From Streptomyces europaeiscabiei (GTDB lineage Bacteria; Actinomycetota; Actinomycetes; Streptomycetales; Streptomycetaceae): a DNA stretch of 64,000 nucleotides. Location: the NCBI RefSeq assembly GCF_001550375.1, contig NZ_LRTR01000758.1, forward strand, positions 21,966 through 85,965, in the 5' to 3' direction. The first letter of the stretch is position 1. The number at the start of each line of letters is the position of its first letter. The notes below the pieces were generated by a model. The model saw only the letters and a program-made list of their open reading frames with translations, did not search any database and had not been told where the DNA came from. Shown here one piece after another: positions 45,001-55,000 of the stretch. The position numbers were made by a program, and so were the translations under genes.

Positions 45001-46043
45001 TAGTCGCACCCACACTCGTTGAGATACGGGACCGTCCACATGCGCCTCGTCACCTCCCGGTAGTCCACGGAGGCCACCGAGTCGGGCAGGAGGATCGGCA
45101 GGGGAACTGCGTCCTCGTAGATCTTCTCGGCGTCTGCCGAGTACCGGATGCAGGGCAGCATCACGGAGCTGTACATCGCCTCTGCCGCGGCCGTGCCGCG
45201 GCGGGCTGCCACCTGCTCGGGCCAGGTCAGCGGCTGCGTGCCGGTGAGGATCAAGTGCTTGAGTGTCGGCCGGCCGGGGACGGACCGGCTGCCGCGCTCC
45301 TTGTCGCGGACTCGCTCCAGTTCGTCCGTGAGCCGCTTGACCAGCTTGACGGCCTTGGGGTCGGCCTTGATCGACGGAATGACGGAGTCCTCTTCGTCCA
45401 GCATGCGCAGCACGGAGTAGGGCATCTTGCCGTAGCTCGCCGGGAAGTCCAGGTAGAAGACCGAGTCGATGCCTTCGTAGGAGTGCAGGATCTCGGCGAA
45501 CCAGTCGTTGCGGTCCGCGTCCTCTGCGATGGCCAGGTCCGCGCCGGCCATGGCGGGGCTGCCGGGCACGACGCGCAGGTTCTCGATGGGCTCGAAGTCC
45601 TCTTCGGGGTCGTCGCCGTCGCCGATGCGGTAGCGGGCGGGCAGCGCGACCTCGTCCAGGGTGGCCCTGCCGTGGAGCAGGTCGATCGCGGTCTTCTTGC
45701 CCTTGAGGGCGGTCTCGTCGTAGCCGAGGACGGTGGTCGCCGACATGTTGCTGTCGAGGTCGAAGACGACGCCTGGGTAGCCGTCCAGGGCGGCAGTGAC
45801 GGCCATGGACGTGGCGCTGGTGGTCTTGGTGGACCCGCCGCCTTCGATGATGTACGCCCAGATGAGGGGCCAGTTCCGGCCCTGGGGGCGGAAGGAGGAG
45901 TCGACGGTGTGGAGCCACCACATAGACGACAGCTCCAGGGTGTCCCCGCTGCGGTCCGTGTCGGTGTACGGGACCTCTTCGGGAGCCACTTCGGGCTTGG
46001 ACTCGGCGCTTTCACGCTTCGGCCGCGGGAGCTCGCCTGCCAT
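44979..46043 (-). CDS. ParA/MinD-like ATPase with atypical P-loop
   Basis: ATG 46043 (MAGELPRPKRE) with GGAGATCTC upstream; 354 residues. After a charged 60-residue start comes WAYIIEGGGSTKTTSATSMA, which sits where the deviant Walker A KGGxGKTT of ParA belongs but lacks the signature lysine and the glycine before the catalytic Lys. VVFDLDSNMSATTVLG is the switch I-like region. It ends CGCDYCPDSLE. Possibly a plasmid-type partition or element-maintenance ATPase; no ParB partner is seen. The C-terminal end borders the IS1182 relic and may be modified by it. Confidence 0.6.
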   Translation of the reverse strand: MAGELPRPKRESAESKPEVAPEEVPYTDTDRSGDTLELSSMWWLHTVDSSFRPQGRNWPLIWAYIIEGGGSTKTTSATSMAVTAALDGYPGVVFDLDSNMSATTVLGYDETALKGKKTAIDLLHGRATLDEVALPARYRIGDGDDPEEDFEPIENLRVVPGSPAMAGADLAIAEDADRNDWFAEILHSYEGIDSVFYLDFPASYGKMPYSVLRMLDEEDSVIPSIKADPKAVKLVKRLTDELERVRDKERGSRSVPGRPTLKHLILTGTQPLTWPEQVAARRGTAAAEAMYSSVMLPCIRYSADAEKIYEDAVPLPILLPDSVASVDYREVTRRMWTVPYLNECGCDYCPDSLE

Positions 46044-46230
46044 GAGATCTCCAGGACTGCGGTGGGCACGGGGGGCGAGACTAGCGTTTAAGGACCCTTC
46101 ACCGCCCAGATTTTGCGCTGGATACGGCGGGAGGTGGCTCGCTCCTGGATGGCGGGGTGGATCGACAACGCCGCGTTGACGCTTCGGTGTTGGCCCGGGT
46201 GTCGCGCGTTTCCACTGGAAACGCAAAAAG

Positions 46231-46264
46231 GGCGCTGGCCTCCAAAGCGATGGAGGCCAGGGCC
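46231..46264. terminator. hairpin in the ParA upstream region
   Basis: CTGGCCTCC (46235-46243) pairs with GGAGGCCAG (46252-46260) across an eight-base loop, with additional G/C pairing outside. It could end transcripts arriving from either side. Confidence 0.5.
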
Positions 46265-46455
46265 CTCGTCTGCGCGTGCTCAGCCGCGTCAGGCTGCCCA
46301 GGTGGCGGGGGTGCCCGCGTCGGGGTTGGGGATGTCGGCGGCGAAGCGACGGTGTCTTTCCGGACTCGTGCCCCTGCCGGCTTCCGCGTTCTCCCTGATT
46401 GCCTCGATCGACTCAATCGCCGCCTTCGGCTGACGTCGGCGGGGGAGGAAACGCG

Positions 46456-46690
46456 TCAGGCAATGTCGCGGACATGGTGCTCGGTCAGGTCGGATGCGTG
46501 CCGGGCGCTGTACAGGAACTCGGCTCGCTGCACGTAACAGGATGCGATGCCCCCCGCGTCGATCGCTTCGTACCAGGCCGTCTGAAGTTTTGGGTCCCGG
46601 AGCAGCCGGACCAGGCCGGACGTGTCGAGCAAGTAGATCACCGGTTGCGCTTCTCCGCCTGGTGCAGACGCTCTGCGTCCTCGACAGCAC
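46456..46690 (-). pseudogene. broken vapBC toxin-antitoxin remnant
   Basis: Leftward, the last 16 codons of a VapB-like antitoxin (VEDAERLHQAEKRNR) overlap by GTGA the start of a PIN-domain toxin (VIYLLDTSGLVRLLRDPKLQ ... FLYSARHASD). The toxin stops at 46456 after about 61 residues, less than half the normal length, and the antitoxin is cut by the LanB scrap near 46692. A complete vapBC lies 1.5 kb away on the other strand. Confidence 0.6.
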
Positions 46691-46693
46691 CCC

Positions 46694-46995
46694 ACTCGCG
46701 GCACCGTACTGAAGCGGCCGGTGTTGGCCACGACCCGCCGCGACGAACACATCCTCGCCCTCGCCCAGTCGGCGGCCCTCAACGCTCGGCGCGAAGTCGT
46801 CCTCACCGAGGAGGACATCGAGGCCATGTCACTCGGGGAACCCACGCAAGTACCCGCGCACGTCGAACTGTGCTTCACCGTGCTGTCCCCCTCACTGAAG
46901 GACCTGGAGCACGGCCGGTTCGAACTGGTCACCGCCGGCCTGTCCCTCGCGGCCGGCACCACCACGGGCCGTTTCCTGACGATGCTGGACCAGTC
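46694..46995 (+). pseudogene. internal fragment of a second lantibiotic dehydratase
   Basis: About 100 codons: RGTVLKRPVLATTRRDEHIL, ALAQSAALNARREVVLTEED, VPAHVELCFTVLSPSLKDLE, GLSLAAGTTTGRFLTML. It aligns without gaps to 12270-12565 of the LanB in element 1, at clearly less than full identity, so it derives from a related cluster. Both ends are abrupt. Confidence 0.8.
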
Positions 46996-47021
46996 CTCAC
47001 GGTCATAGCTCTGCAGCACGG

Positions 47022-48140
47022 TCACAGCTCCCTCGCGTACGTGTCCTGGTACGCCGCCCTCCCCCCGAACACGTTCAGGCTCACGTGCCCGTTCGTGTAC
47101 GTCGTGTCCGTGACGTCGATGATCAGGGTGCCGTCGAGGAACACCCTTCGGAGGAGGCGCGCCAGAGGAGGGAGAGGGCGCCTCCGGTGGCGGGGTGGGG
47201 GCCGCCCAGGCGTACCAGGGTGGTGAGGTCCGGGTCCCGCACCGTGCGGGTTGTTATCGCGTTGGAGTCCTTGCCGAAGCTTCCGGCGCGGCCCGCGCTG
47301 TTCGTCGACCAGTGGCCGGCGGGGGTGATCGTCAGCCTGCCGAGGTCCGAGCGGAAGTCGCCGCCGGTCGGGGCGGTCGGGAGTGGCTTCACCTTGTCCG
47401 CCAGGCGGTAGGCGCTGTCCAGGTGGTGCACCTTCAGCGACTCGATGCGGGCGGTGCCGCCCTCGGCGTAGAAGGACATGCCGTCGGCGTCGGGGGTGGG
47501 GAGGATCAGGCTGGTCACCGCCGCCAGGCCGTCCGCGCCGAACGCCTCGACCGACGAAAAAAGGTGCCGTTCCAGTCGCCGGTGAAGTACTGGGCGGCCG
47601 AGCCGTCCGTGGCGCGTACGGCCCCGTGCCCAGGGTGAGCGCCCACTTCACCATGTCCTCGTCGCCGTAGCCGAAGGAGCTGCCCTGGGTCCAGGTGAGG
47701 AGGTCGGTGGAGGCGAGGAAGCGGATGTGATCACCGCCGGAGACCACCATCAGCCACTGGTCGTGGGCCTCGTCGCGGATCACTTTCGGGTCGCGGAAGG
47801 TCCAGCCCGCGTCGGGGCCTCCGGGATTCCGCACAGCCGGGGCCGAACCGCCGTGCAGCTGACCGGGGGCGGAGGCGAGGCGGGTCCCGGAGGAGCGGTC
47901 CAGGAGGACGACCCTGTCGCGGCCTGCCTTCAGGCGGGCCTCGTAGCGGCCGGTGGCGAGATCGGCGGCGACGGTGTTCTCGAAGGAGACCACGCCGGAC
48001 ACCCGCCGCGACCGCGAGCCGGCCGGTCGTGTGGGCCGAGTCCCGGGCGGTGATGACCGGCGCGTACCCGTCCGGTGAGAGGAAGTCGGTCTGCCAGTGC
48101 ACGCGCAGTTCGTCGCCGTCGGCTTCGAGGCGCGCTGTGC
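47022..48140 (-). pseudogene. GH32-type glycoside hydrolase relic (levanase-like)
   Basis: Pieces of one protein in several leftward frames: TDFLSPDGYAPVITARDSAH, VVSFENTVAADLATGRYEAR, then RDPKVIRDEAHDQWLMVVSG and FLASTDLLTWTQGSSFGYG (the RDPKV box of GH32), an apparent deletion with frame change near 47555, SFYAEGGTARIESLKVHHLD, and the C-terminal RVFLDGTLIIDVTDTTYTNG. At least three breaks are visible. The intact enzyme would hydrolyse fructans outside the cell. Confidence 0.6.
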
Positions 48141-48180
48141 ATGGATTCAGATATAATCGATGGCACTGTTGATATCCATG
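48140..48180 (+). promoter_or_regulatory. vapBC promoter with flanking dyad
   Basis: A perfect TATAAT at 48152-48157 is enclosed by the inverted repeat CATGGAT (48140-48146) and ATCCATG (48174-48180). This layout fits autorepression by the VapBC complex. It is markedly AT-rich for the region. Confidence 0.6.
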
Positions 48181-48192
48181 GAGGTGTTGTCG

Positions 48193-48408
48193 ATGAGCCG
48201 AACCGTGATCGACCTCGACGATCAGCTGGTCGCGGACGTGGCCAAGGCCCTGGGTACCAGCACCAAGAAGGAGACGGTGAACACCGCGCTGCGCGAGGTG
48301 CTGGAGAACCGGCGGCGGGCCCTGGCGCTCACCCGTCTGCGGGCGTCGGCCGAAGAGGGCGCCTTCGACCTCGATCTCTTCGAGGACAAGGGGAACTACC
48401 GCCGGTGA
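48193..48408 (+). CDS. vapB: VapB-type antitoxin
   Basis: I choose ATG 48193 (MSRTVIDLDDQLVAD) because GGAGG lies at 48180-48184; the frame opens at 48160. The 71-residue protein has the VapB_antitoxin/type II ribbon-helix pattern VIDLDDQLVADVAKALGTST, then KKETVNTALREVLENRRRA, and an acidic, aromatic tail that would wrap the toxin. It overlaps vapC by GTGA. Confidence 0.85.
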   Translation: MSRTVIDLDDQLVADVAKALGTSTKKETVNTALREVLENRRRALALTRLRASAEEGAFDLDLFEDKGNYRR

Positions 48409-48827
48409 ACGCCGCGCAATACCTGATCGACACGAGCGCGCTCGCCCGCCTGCTGCGCGGCGACGCCGAGCAGTACGGATGGGACCAGGCGGCAGCCGCC
48501 GGACTCATCGCCACCTGCCCCGTCACCGAGCTGGAGTTCTTCTACAGCGCCCGTTCCGCCGCAGACCGTGCACAAGGCATCGAAAACATGCGCCTGCTCT
48601 TCGGCTGGGTACCAGTCGACGATCGCGCCTACGACCGTGCCTGGCGGGTCCAGGAGGTCCTCACCCAGCGCGGACAGCACCGTAGCGCCGGGGCCGTCGA
48701 CCTCGTTGTGGCCGCCACGGCCGAGTTGCAGGGACTGACGCTGCTCCATCGCGACCGGGACTTCGAGTGCATCGCCGCAGTCACCGGCCAGGCGCTCCAG
48801 TGGTACGGCCCCGAAGCCGGCAAATGA
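48405..48827 (+). CDS. vapC: VapC-type PIN-domain RNase toxin
   Basis: A 140-residue PIN-domain protein (GTG 48405). Acidic metal-site residues are Asp9 in YLIDTSALARLL, Glu in VTELEFFYSAR, Asp in AVDLVVAATAELQ, and the HRDRDFECIA tail. VapC toxins cleave specific RNAs when the antitoxin is degraded. The pair probably stabilises element 2 or the whole array against loss. Confidence 0.87.
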   Translation: MNAAQYLIDTSALARLLRGDAEQYGWDQAAAAGLIATCPVTELEFFYSARSAADRAQGIENMRLLFGWVPVDDRAYDRAWRVQEVLTQRGQHRSAGAVDLVVAATAELQGLTLLHRDRDFECIAAVTGQALQWYGPEAGK

Positions 48828-48946
48828 ACGCCTTCGCCCAAGCCCTGTGCACGCGCGAAGGAGTATCCCAACCTGACGTCCGACCGAGCCCAACCCGACA
48901 CCGGTGCCGTCCGCGCATACGCTCTGCCCATCGGCTCCTCGCGCTC

Positions 48947-49116
48947 CGTGCCCATAGCGTGCCCGTACGAGCGGAGAATCACGGCCAACAGCGGTGCGAT
49001 CCGACCCGCACACCACCCGAGCACGAGTCATCTGTGCACGTCAGAGCCATACGGCCACCCAAGCGCCGTCGCTTCCCAAGCTGAGAGCGCGAGTTCGATT
49101 CTCGTCACCCGCTCCA
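48947..49116 (+). other. attachment site B: integrase arm region plus tRNA-Gly(CCC) 3' half
   Basis: The core 49071-49116 is identical to site A. The arm segment at 48947-48996 matches sites A and C (CGTGCCCATAGCGTGCCCGT and then ATCACGGCCAACAGCGGT). A hairpin follows at 49121-49148. Unlike the other sites, the DNA to its right lacks the GCGTGCCC pair, so the left arm of element 3 is missing or diverged. The stretch to 49345 holds no gene. Confidence 0.8.
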
Positions 49117-49345
49117 TGCGAAACCCCCAGGTCAATGACCCGGGGGTTCTTTGTTGTCCAGACCGGTGCGCGGGTGGCGCACCACAACCGCACCATAAGG
49201 ACTCGGCTAGGCCCCGGTGGCCTCCTCCTGTGGTGCGTTGAGTCGCCGGTGTGGTTCTTCGCACGCTCGGCGCGCACCATCTCGTCAAGGGAATGGCCAC
49301 CGCCAAATCGCGCCTAACCGGCCCGCTCGACCCGCCTCGGGCGGA

Positions 49346-50599
49346 CTACTCCGTCGGCAGCCGAAGCTCCGTCTCCGCGCCCCCCTCCGGACGGTTGCGG
49401 AAGGTGAGGCGGGCGCCGAGCAGGCGGGCCTGGCCGGTCGCGATGGTCAGGCCGAGGCCGGTACCGCCGGTCCGGGAGCCCGTGCGGAAGCGCTGGGGGC
49501 CGGAGGTGTGCAGCACCGCGAGCAGATCGGGCGGGAAACCGGGGCCGTGGTCGCGGACCCGGACCACGGCGCCGTCGACCTCCACCTCCACGGGCGGGGC
49601 GCCGTGCCGCAGGGCGTTGGCGGCCAGGTTGGCCAGGACCCGCTCGACACGGCGCGGGTCGGTGGCCACGACCGCGTCGGTCACGACCTTCACCCGCACG
49701 CCGTCGAGCCTGGCGACCGCACGCCGGGTCATCGCGCTCACCTCACGCTCCTCGATCTCCACCGCAGCCATCTGTGAGTCCAGCCGGGCCACTTCCAGCA
49801 CGTCCTCCACCAGCCCGCGCAGCTTCTGCACGCTGCCCGCAACCAGGTCGGACGCCCGGCCGGGCGGCAGCAGGCCGACCGCCGTCGACATGCCCGCGAT
49901 CGGCGTGCGCAGTTCGTGCGCGATGTCGGCGGTCACCCGGCGCTCGGCCTCCAGACGGGCGCCGAGCGCGTCCGCCATGGTGTTGACGGAGGCGGCGAGC
50001 CGGGCGATCTCGTCGCGGCCGTGGGGGCGTACCCGGGCGTCGAGGTCGCCGCTGGCGATGCCTTCCGCCGTCCGCGCGGCGGCCGTGGCCCGCCGTCCCA
50101 TGCGCACCCCCAGCAACAGTCCGGCCAGGGACACCAGGACGGTGACGGCCGCGCCCGTGACGAACAGCGTCCGGTCGAGTGCGGCCAGGGACCGCTCCTC
50201 GGGGGCGTACGAACGACGGATCGCGAGCACCTTCCGGTCCGAGACCCGGGTCGCCGCCCACAGCACCGGACCCTCACCGCCCTGCTGCAGGTAGGTCACC
50301 CGGACGTCGTCGCGCACGGCCCGCGCCACCGGGCCCGGCACATCAGGGGGGTCGAGCCTGGCGTCCGACCTGCGTCCGTCAGCGTGGTCGCCGGCGGCGC
50401 TCAGCAACTCCTGGTCCAATCCGGAGCGGGCGGTGGCCAGTTGGTCCGCGGCGGTGGTCCGGTGCACCAGCACCCCGATCGTCCCTGCCACGCACAAGGC
50501 GGCGCCGGCGACGGCCAGGGCGACCTTCGCTCCCACGTTCAAGGTGGCTGGTCCCAGGGCTGGTCTCATGGCGCGCGGCCTCAAGGCGGGCCGTCTCAT
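49346..50599 (-). CDS. sensor histidine kinase, CseC-like
   Basis: A 417-residue membrane kinase with transmembrane segments near residues 24-46 and 143-166 enclosing an extracytoplasmic loop of about 95 residues. Then a HAMP domain, the phosphoacceptor His228 in VTADIAHELRTPIAGM, and an ATPase domain with N-box NLAANALRHG, DHGPGFP and GGTGLGLTIA. The start overlaps the regulator stop (ATGA). With the regulator and lipoprotein upstream it reproduces the cseA-cseB-cseC cell-envelope stress order of Streptomyces, but no sigE is next to it, so the output may differ. Confidence 0.85.
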   Translation of the reverse strand: MRRPALRPRAMRPALGPATLNVGAKVALAVAGAALCVAGTIGVLVHRTTAADQLATARSGLDQELLSAAGDHADGRRSDARLDPPDVPGPVARAVRDDVRVTYLQQGGEGPVLWAATRVSDRKVLAIRRSYAPEERSLAALDRTLFVTGAAVTVLVSLAGLLLGVRMGRRATAAARTAEGIASGDLDARVRPHGRDEIARLAASVNTMADALGARLEAERRVTADIAHELRTPIAGMSTAVGLLPPGRASDLVAGSVQKLRGLVEDVLEVARLDSQMAAVEIEEREVSAMTRRAVARLDGVRVKVVTDAVVATDPRRVERVLANLAANALRHGAPPVEVEVDGAVVRVRDHGPGFPPDLLAVLHTSGPQRFRTGSRTGGTGLGLTIATGQARLLGARLTFRNRPEGGAETELRLPTE

Positions 50600-51273
50600 G
50601 GGCGCAGCTTGTAGCCGAAGCCGCGCACCGTCTCGATCCGCTCCCGGCCGATCTTGCCGCGCAGGCGCTGCACATGGACGTCCACCACCCGGGTGTCACC
50701 GGACCAGGCGTAGTCCCAGACCCGCTCCAGGAGCAGGTCCCGGGAGAGCACGGTCCCCGGCGCGGCGGCGAACTCGCTCAGCAGCTTCAGCTCGGTCGTG
50801 GTCAGCGCGAGCGGTTTTCCGTTCCGGCGCGCGGTCAGGGACACCGGGCAGAACTCCAGGTCCCCGAAGCGCAGGCGCGGGCTCTGGTCCGGCTGCCCGG
50901 CGGGTGCCGCCCGGCGCAGCAGGGAGCGGATGCGGGCCACCAGGACCGGGCCGTCGAAGGGCTTGGTGACGTAGTCGTCGGCGCCTGCTTCCAGGCCCAT
51001 CACCACGTCCACCGGGTCGTTGCGGGCCGAGATCAGCAGCACGGGCACTCCCGACTCCTCGCGGATACGGCCGGCCAGGCTCACCCCGTTGAGGCCGGGC
51101 AGCATGATGTCGAGGACGGCCACGTCCGGATGGCGTTCCCGGAAGAGCGCGAGCCCGGTCAGGCCGTCGGCCGCGGTACGGACGCGGTAGCCGCGCTCCT
51201 CCAGCGTGAGCCGCGTGGCCTCCCGGATCAGCTCGTCGTCCTCGACCAGCAGCACATCCTGAGCAGCGTGCAT
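50596..51273 (-). CDS. OmpR/PhoB-family response regulator, CseB-like
   Basis: ATG 51273 with GGAAAGGGAA upstream gives 225 residues; an earlier ATG at 51318 overlaps the lipoprotein stop. Receiver domain with phosphorylatable Asp55 (VAVLDIMLPG) and Lys103 (TKPFDG). C-terminal winged-helix domain (LTTTELKLLSEFAAAPGTVL ... VVDVHVQRLRGKIGRERI). It should be phosphorylated by the coupled kinase and act as a transcription activator, in Cse systems of an ECF sigma gene. Confidence 0.87.
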   Translation of the reverse strand: MHAAQDVLLVEDDELIREATRLTLEERGYRVRTAADGLTGLALFRERHPDVAVLDIMLPGLNGVSLAGRIREESGVPVLLISARNDPVDVVMGLEAGADDYVTKPFDGPVLVARIRSLLRRAAPAGQPDQSPRLRFGDLEFCPVSLTARRNGKPLALTTTELKLLSEFAAAPGTVLSRDLLLERVWDYAWSGDTRVVDVHVQRLRGKIGRERIETVRGFGYKLRP

Positions 51274-51310
51274 CGCGTTCCCTTTCCGGCGGTCCTCTCC
51301 CGTGCCGTTC

Positions 51311-51766
51311 TCAGGCATCCGGTACGTCCAGGTCCGTATCGTCGCTGCCGCTCGCCCAGAACGGCGCCGGGGGGTGTACGGGGGTGAGGGTCATATGGCT
51401 GTAGAACGCCACGTCCCCGCGCCTGACCGGGTTGCTCAGGACGACCTCGACGCGGTAGCTCGGCGGGGTGTCGTCGCCGTCGGGGCAGCCGGACACGCAG
51501 GTGAAATCCGTCGCGACCCCGGTGGCGAGCGCCCGGGACGAGCCCCAGACCCGCCACGTCACCTCGTCCAGGGACACCCGCCGGGTCGGGAGGACCTCCA
51601 CGGGGCGCTGCCAGGCCCGGCCGAAGGAGTCCGTCATGTACACCGGCCCCGTCCAGGGGATCTTCGTCGCCGCCGGGCCCTCGACGTGGACGCCGCCGTC
51701 CACCCCGCCGCAGCCGGTCAGGCAAGCGGCCAGCAGGGCGCGCGGCACGAGTCGGCGAAGCCGCAT
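51311..51766 (-). CDS. lipoprotein upstream of the two-component pair (CseA-like position)
   Basis: ATG 51766 with AAGGAGCACGGG upstream; 151 residues with a short lipoprotein signal (LLAACLTGC). The mature part contains GPVYMTDSFGRAWQRPVEVL, a pair of cysteines in CVSGCPDG and a beta-rich tail. In Streptomyces the cseA lipoprotein sits at the same place and dampens signalling; here the similarity is by position and type rather than clear sequence match. It is divergent from the S8 protease, suggesting shared control. Confidence 0.65.
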   Translation of the reverse strand: MRLRRLVPRALLAACLTGCGGVDGGVHVEGPAATKIPWTGPVYMTDSFGRAWQRPVEVLPTRRVSLDEVTWRVWGSSRALATGVATDFTCVSGCPDGDDTPPSYRVEVVLSNPVRRGDVAFYSHMTLTPVHPPAPFWASGSDDTDLDVPDA

Positions 51767-52090
51767 CCCGTGCTCCTTCCGCCGTGCCGCCGGGTCATGT
51801 GGAGATCGCTTCCGCAATAGCCGGAAGCCATGCTACGGCCGGGCGGTCCCGGCCCTTCGGAGGCGGCAGCGGCGTCGACGTCCCACGGCCGCCCCCCGGC
51901 TCGGAGCAAGGCCACGTTTCCCCCACCGTCATCCGAGAACAGCTACCTGACCTGCGCATGTAACAACCGCCCGGCGATCCGTCATCGACATCGATACGTC
52001 GTCGCCGCACAGCCGACGAACAGCTGTGCGTCCGGATTCCTACCGTGGCTCCGATCATTGCCACCCGGCACTCCAGCCCTGGGGGAACCT

Positions 52091-55000
52091 TTGCGCAGAA
52101 AAGTGAAAGCAGCATGCGTGGGCACGGCCGCGGCGACGGTGGCGGCGGTCCTCGCCGCGGGACCGATCGGCACCGCACAGGCCACGCCCGTGCAGGCCGG
52201 TACGGCGGCGACCTCCGCCAAGACCAAGGAATCGGCCGGCACACACCGCCTCACCCTCGTCACCGGTGACCGTGTCCTCGTCGACGCCAAGGGCGGTGTC
52301 GTCGGCATGGAGCGGGCCAAGGGCCGCGCGCGGGTCCCCGTGCAGATACGCAAGGCCGGCGGCCACACCCTCGTCATACCGACGGACGCCGCCCGGCTGA
52401 TCGCGAACGGCAGCCTCGACCAGCGGCTGTTCGACGTCACCGAGCTCAACAAGCCGGACAACCGCAGGAACCAGCGGGGCGGCCCGAAGGTCATCGTCGG
52501 CTACAAGGCCACCGCACGCTCCCTCAAGGCCGCGGTCCGGGGCACGGGCATGGTCCACCGGACCTTCGAGTCCCTGGACATGGACGCCCTCCAGGCACCC
52601 ACCACACAGACGCCGGAGCTGTGGGACGCCCTCACCAACGATGGCGCCCTCGCCCCGGGCATCTCCCACGTCTGGCTCGACGGCGTCCGCAGGGCCAGCC
52701 TCGACAAGTCGGTGCCGCAGATCGGCGCACCCGCGGCCTGGGCCAGGGGCTACGACGGCAAGGGCGTCAAGGTCGCCGTCCTGGACAGCGGCCTCGACAG
52801 CAGCCACCCCGACCTCAAGGGCCAGGTGCTCGCCACCAAGAACTTCAGCACGTCCGCCACCACCGAGGACCGGGAGGGCCACGGCACGCACGTCGCGTCC
52901 ACCATCGCCGGAACCGGCGCCGAGTCCGCAGGCACGTACAAGGGCGTCGCCCCCGGAGCGAAGCTCCTCGTCGGCAAGGTCCTCGACGACCAGGGACGGG
53001 GCGACGACGCCGGCATCATCGCGGGCATGGAGTGGGCCGCCAGCCAGGGCGCCGACGTCATCAACCTCAGCCTGGGCGGCGCCGACACCCCGGGTGTCGA
53101 CCCGATGGAGGCCACGGTCAACAGGCTTTCGGAGACCAAGGGCGTCCTCTTCGCCATCGCCGCCGGCAACGAGGGCGAGCAGGGCTTCAAGACCGTCGAC
53201 TCCCCGGGCAGCGCCGCCGACGCGCTCACCGTCGGCGCCGTCGACGGCCACGACGAGGTCGCGGACTTCTCCAGCATGGGTCCGACCGCCGACGGCGCCC
53301 TCAAGCCGGACGTGACCGCGCCCGGCGTGGACATCACCGCGGCCGCCGCCAAGGGCAGCGCCATCGCCAAGGAGGTCGGCGAGAAACCGCCCGGCTATCT
53401 GACGATCTCGGGGACGTCGATGGCGACCCCGCATGTGGCGGGCGCCGCAGCCCTCCTCAAGCAGCAGCATCCCGACTGGACGTTCCGCGAGCTGAAGGCC
53501 GCACTCGTGGGCTCCGCCAAGGGCGGCGACTACACCCCCTACGCGCAGGGCTCGGGCCGCGTCCAGGTCGACAAGGCGATCGGCCAGAACGTGTTCGCCG
53601 AGACGACCTCGGTGGGCTTCCCGGTCCAGCGGTGGCCGCACAACGACGACACCCCGGTCACCAGGAAGCTGACGTACCGCAACGCCGGTACGAAGGACAT
53701 CACGCTGGCCCTGTCGAACAAGGCATTCAACCCCCGGGGCGAGGCGGCCCCGCACGGCTTCTACACCCTGGGCGCGAAGACCGTCACCGTCCCCGCCGGC
53801 GGCACGGCGTCCGTGGACGTCACCGCCGACACCAGGCTGGGCGGCGGGCTCTTCGGCGGCTACTCGGCCTATGTGACGGCCACGGGTGACGGCCAGACCG
53901 TCCGCACGGCGCTGGGAGTCGAGCGGGAGGAAGAGGCGTACAACGTCACGCTGAAGTTCATCAACCGTCCCGGGCAGCACCCGGTCCACTTCACCACCCT
54001 GTTCCGGGACGAGCGGAACGCCCCCATGTTCGGGGACATGTCCACCGGCGACACGGTCACCCTCCGCGTCCCCAAGGGCCGGTACATCCTCGACTCGCTC
54101 AGCGTGAAGGACCCGAACTCGACCGAGGGCGGCGTCGACTGGCTGGTCCGGCCCGTGCTGAGCGTCGACAAGGACCGGACGGTCACGCTCGACCTGAACA
54201 AGACCCGGTCGGCCGACATCACCGTGCCGGACAGGAAGGCCAAGCCGCTCCAGGCCATGGTGTTCTACGAGCACAAGGCCACGCAGGTGGCGAACTACGT
54301 CGTGATGCCCACCTTCTCCGACCTCCGTGTCGCGCACGTCGGCCCCGAGATGCCGTCCAACCTGGCACAGGTCTGGTCCGGGCAGTGGACCAAGGGCAAG
54401 GGCACCGAGTACAACACCCTCGACGGCGGCGAGGTCAAGAAGATCACCGGGACGCACGCCCACCACTACAGGGCGAGCGAGTTCGCCACGGTGAAGGCCG
54501 GTCTGGGCGCGTCGACCCCGGGAAAGACCGGGGTGCTCGCCCTGGCCGGCACCCTGCCCCTCATCAACGGCATCCACACCCCGCTGCCCCAGAATCTGCC
54601 CGCCACCCGGACGTACTACCTGTCCACGGGCGACGGCGCCAGGTGGTACTTCGACTTCCAGCAGTTCTCGGGGAAGAAGGACGCGGACGGTGCGCCGATC
54701 GTGGAGGCCGAATCCACCTCCGGTGACTACCTGGGGCTCACCGGTGGCAAGACCTACCGGAAGGCGTTCGACACGGCGGTGTTCGCGCCGCATGTGATCC
54801 CCGGCCTGTCCGGTGTCTTCCACGGCCCCGACGGGATCTACGGCCAGCTTCCGCTCTTCGCCGACGGCCGGCGCAACGAGGCGGTCTCCGGCCTGACCTC
54901 GGTGCGCACGACGCTCTACCGCAACGGCAAGAAGGTCGGGTCGAACGCCGACCCGCTCACCGGCGCCAGTACGTTCGAGGTCCCGGCCGGCGAGGCCGAG

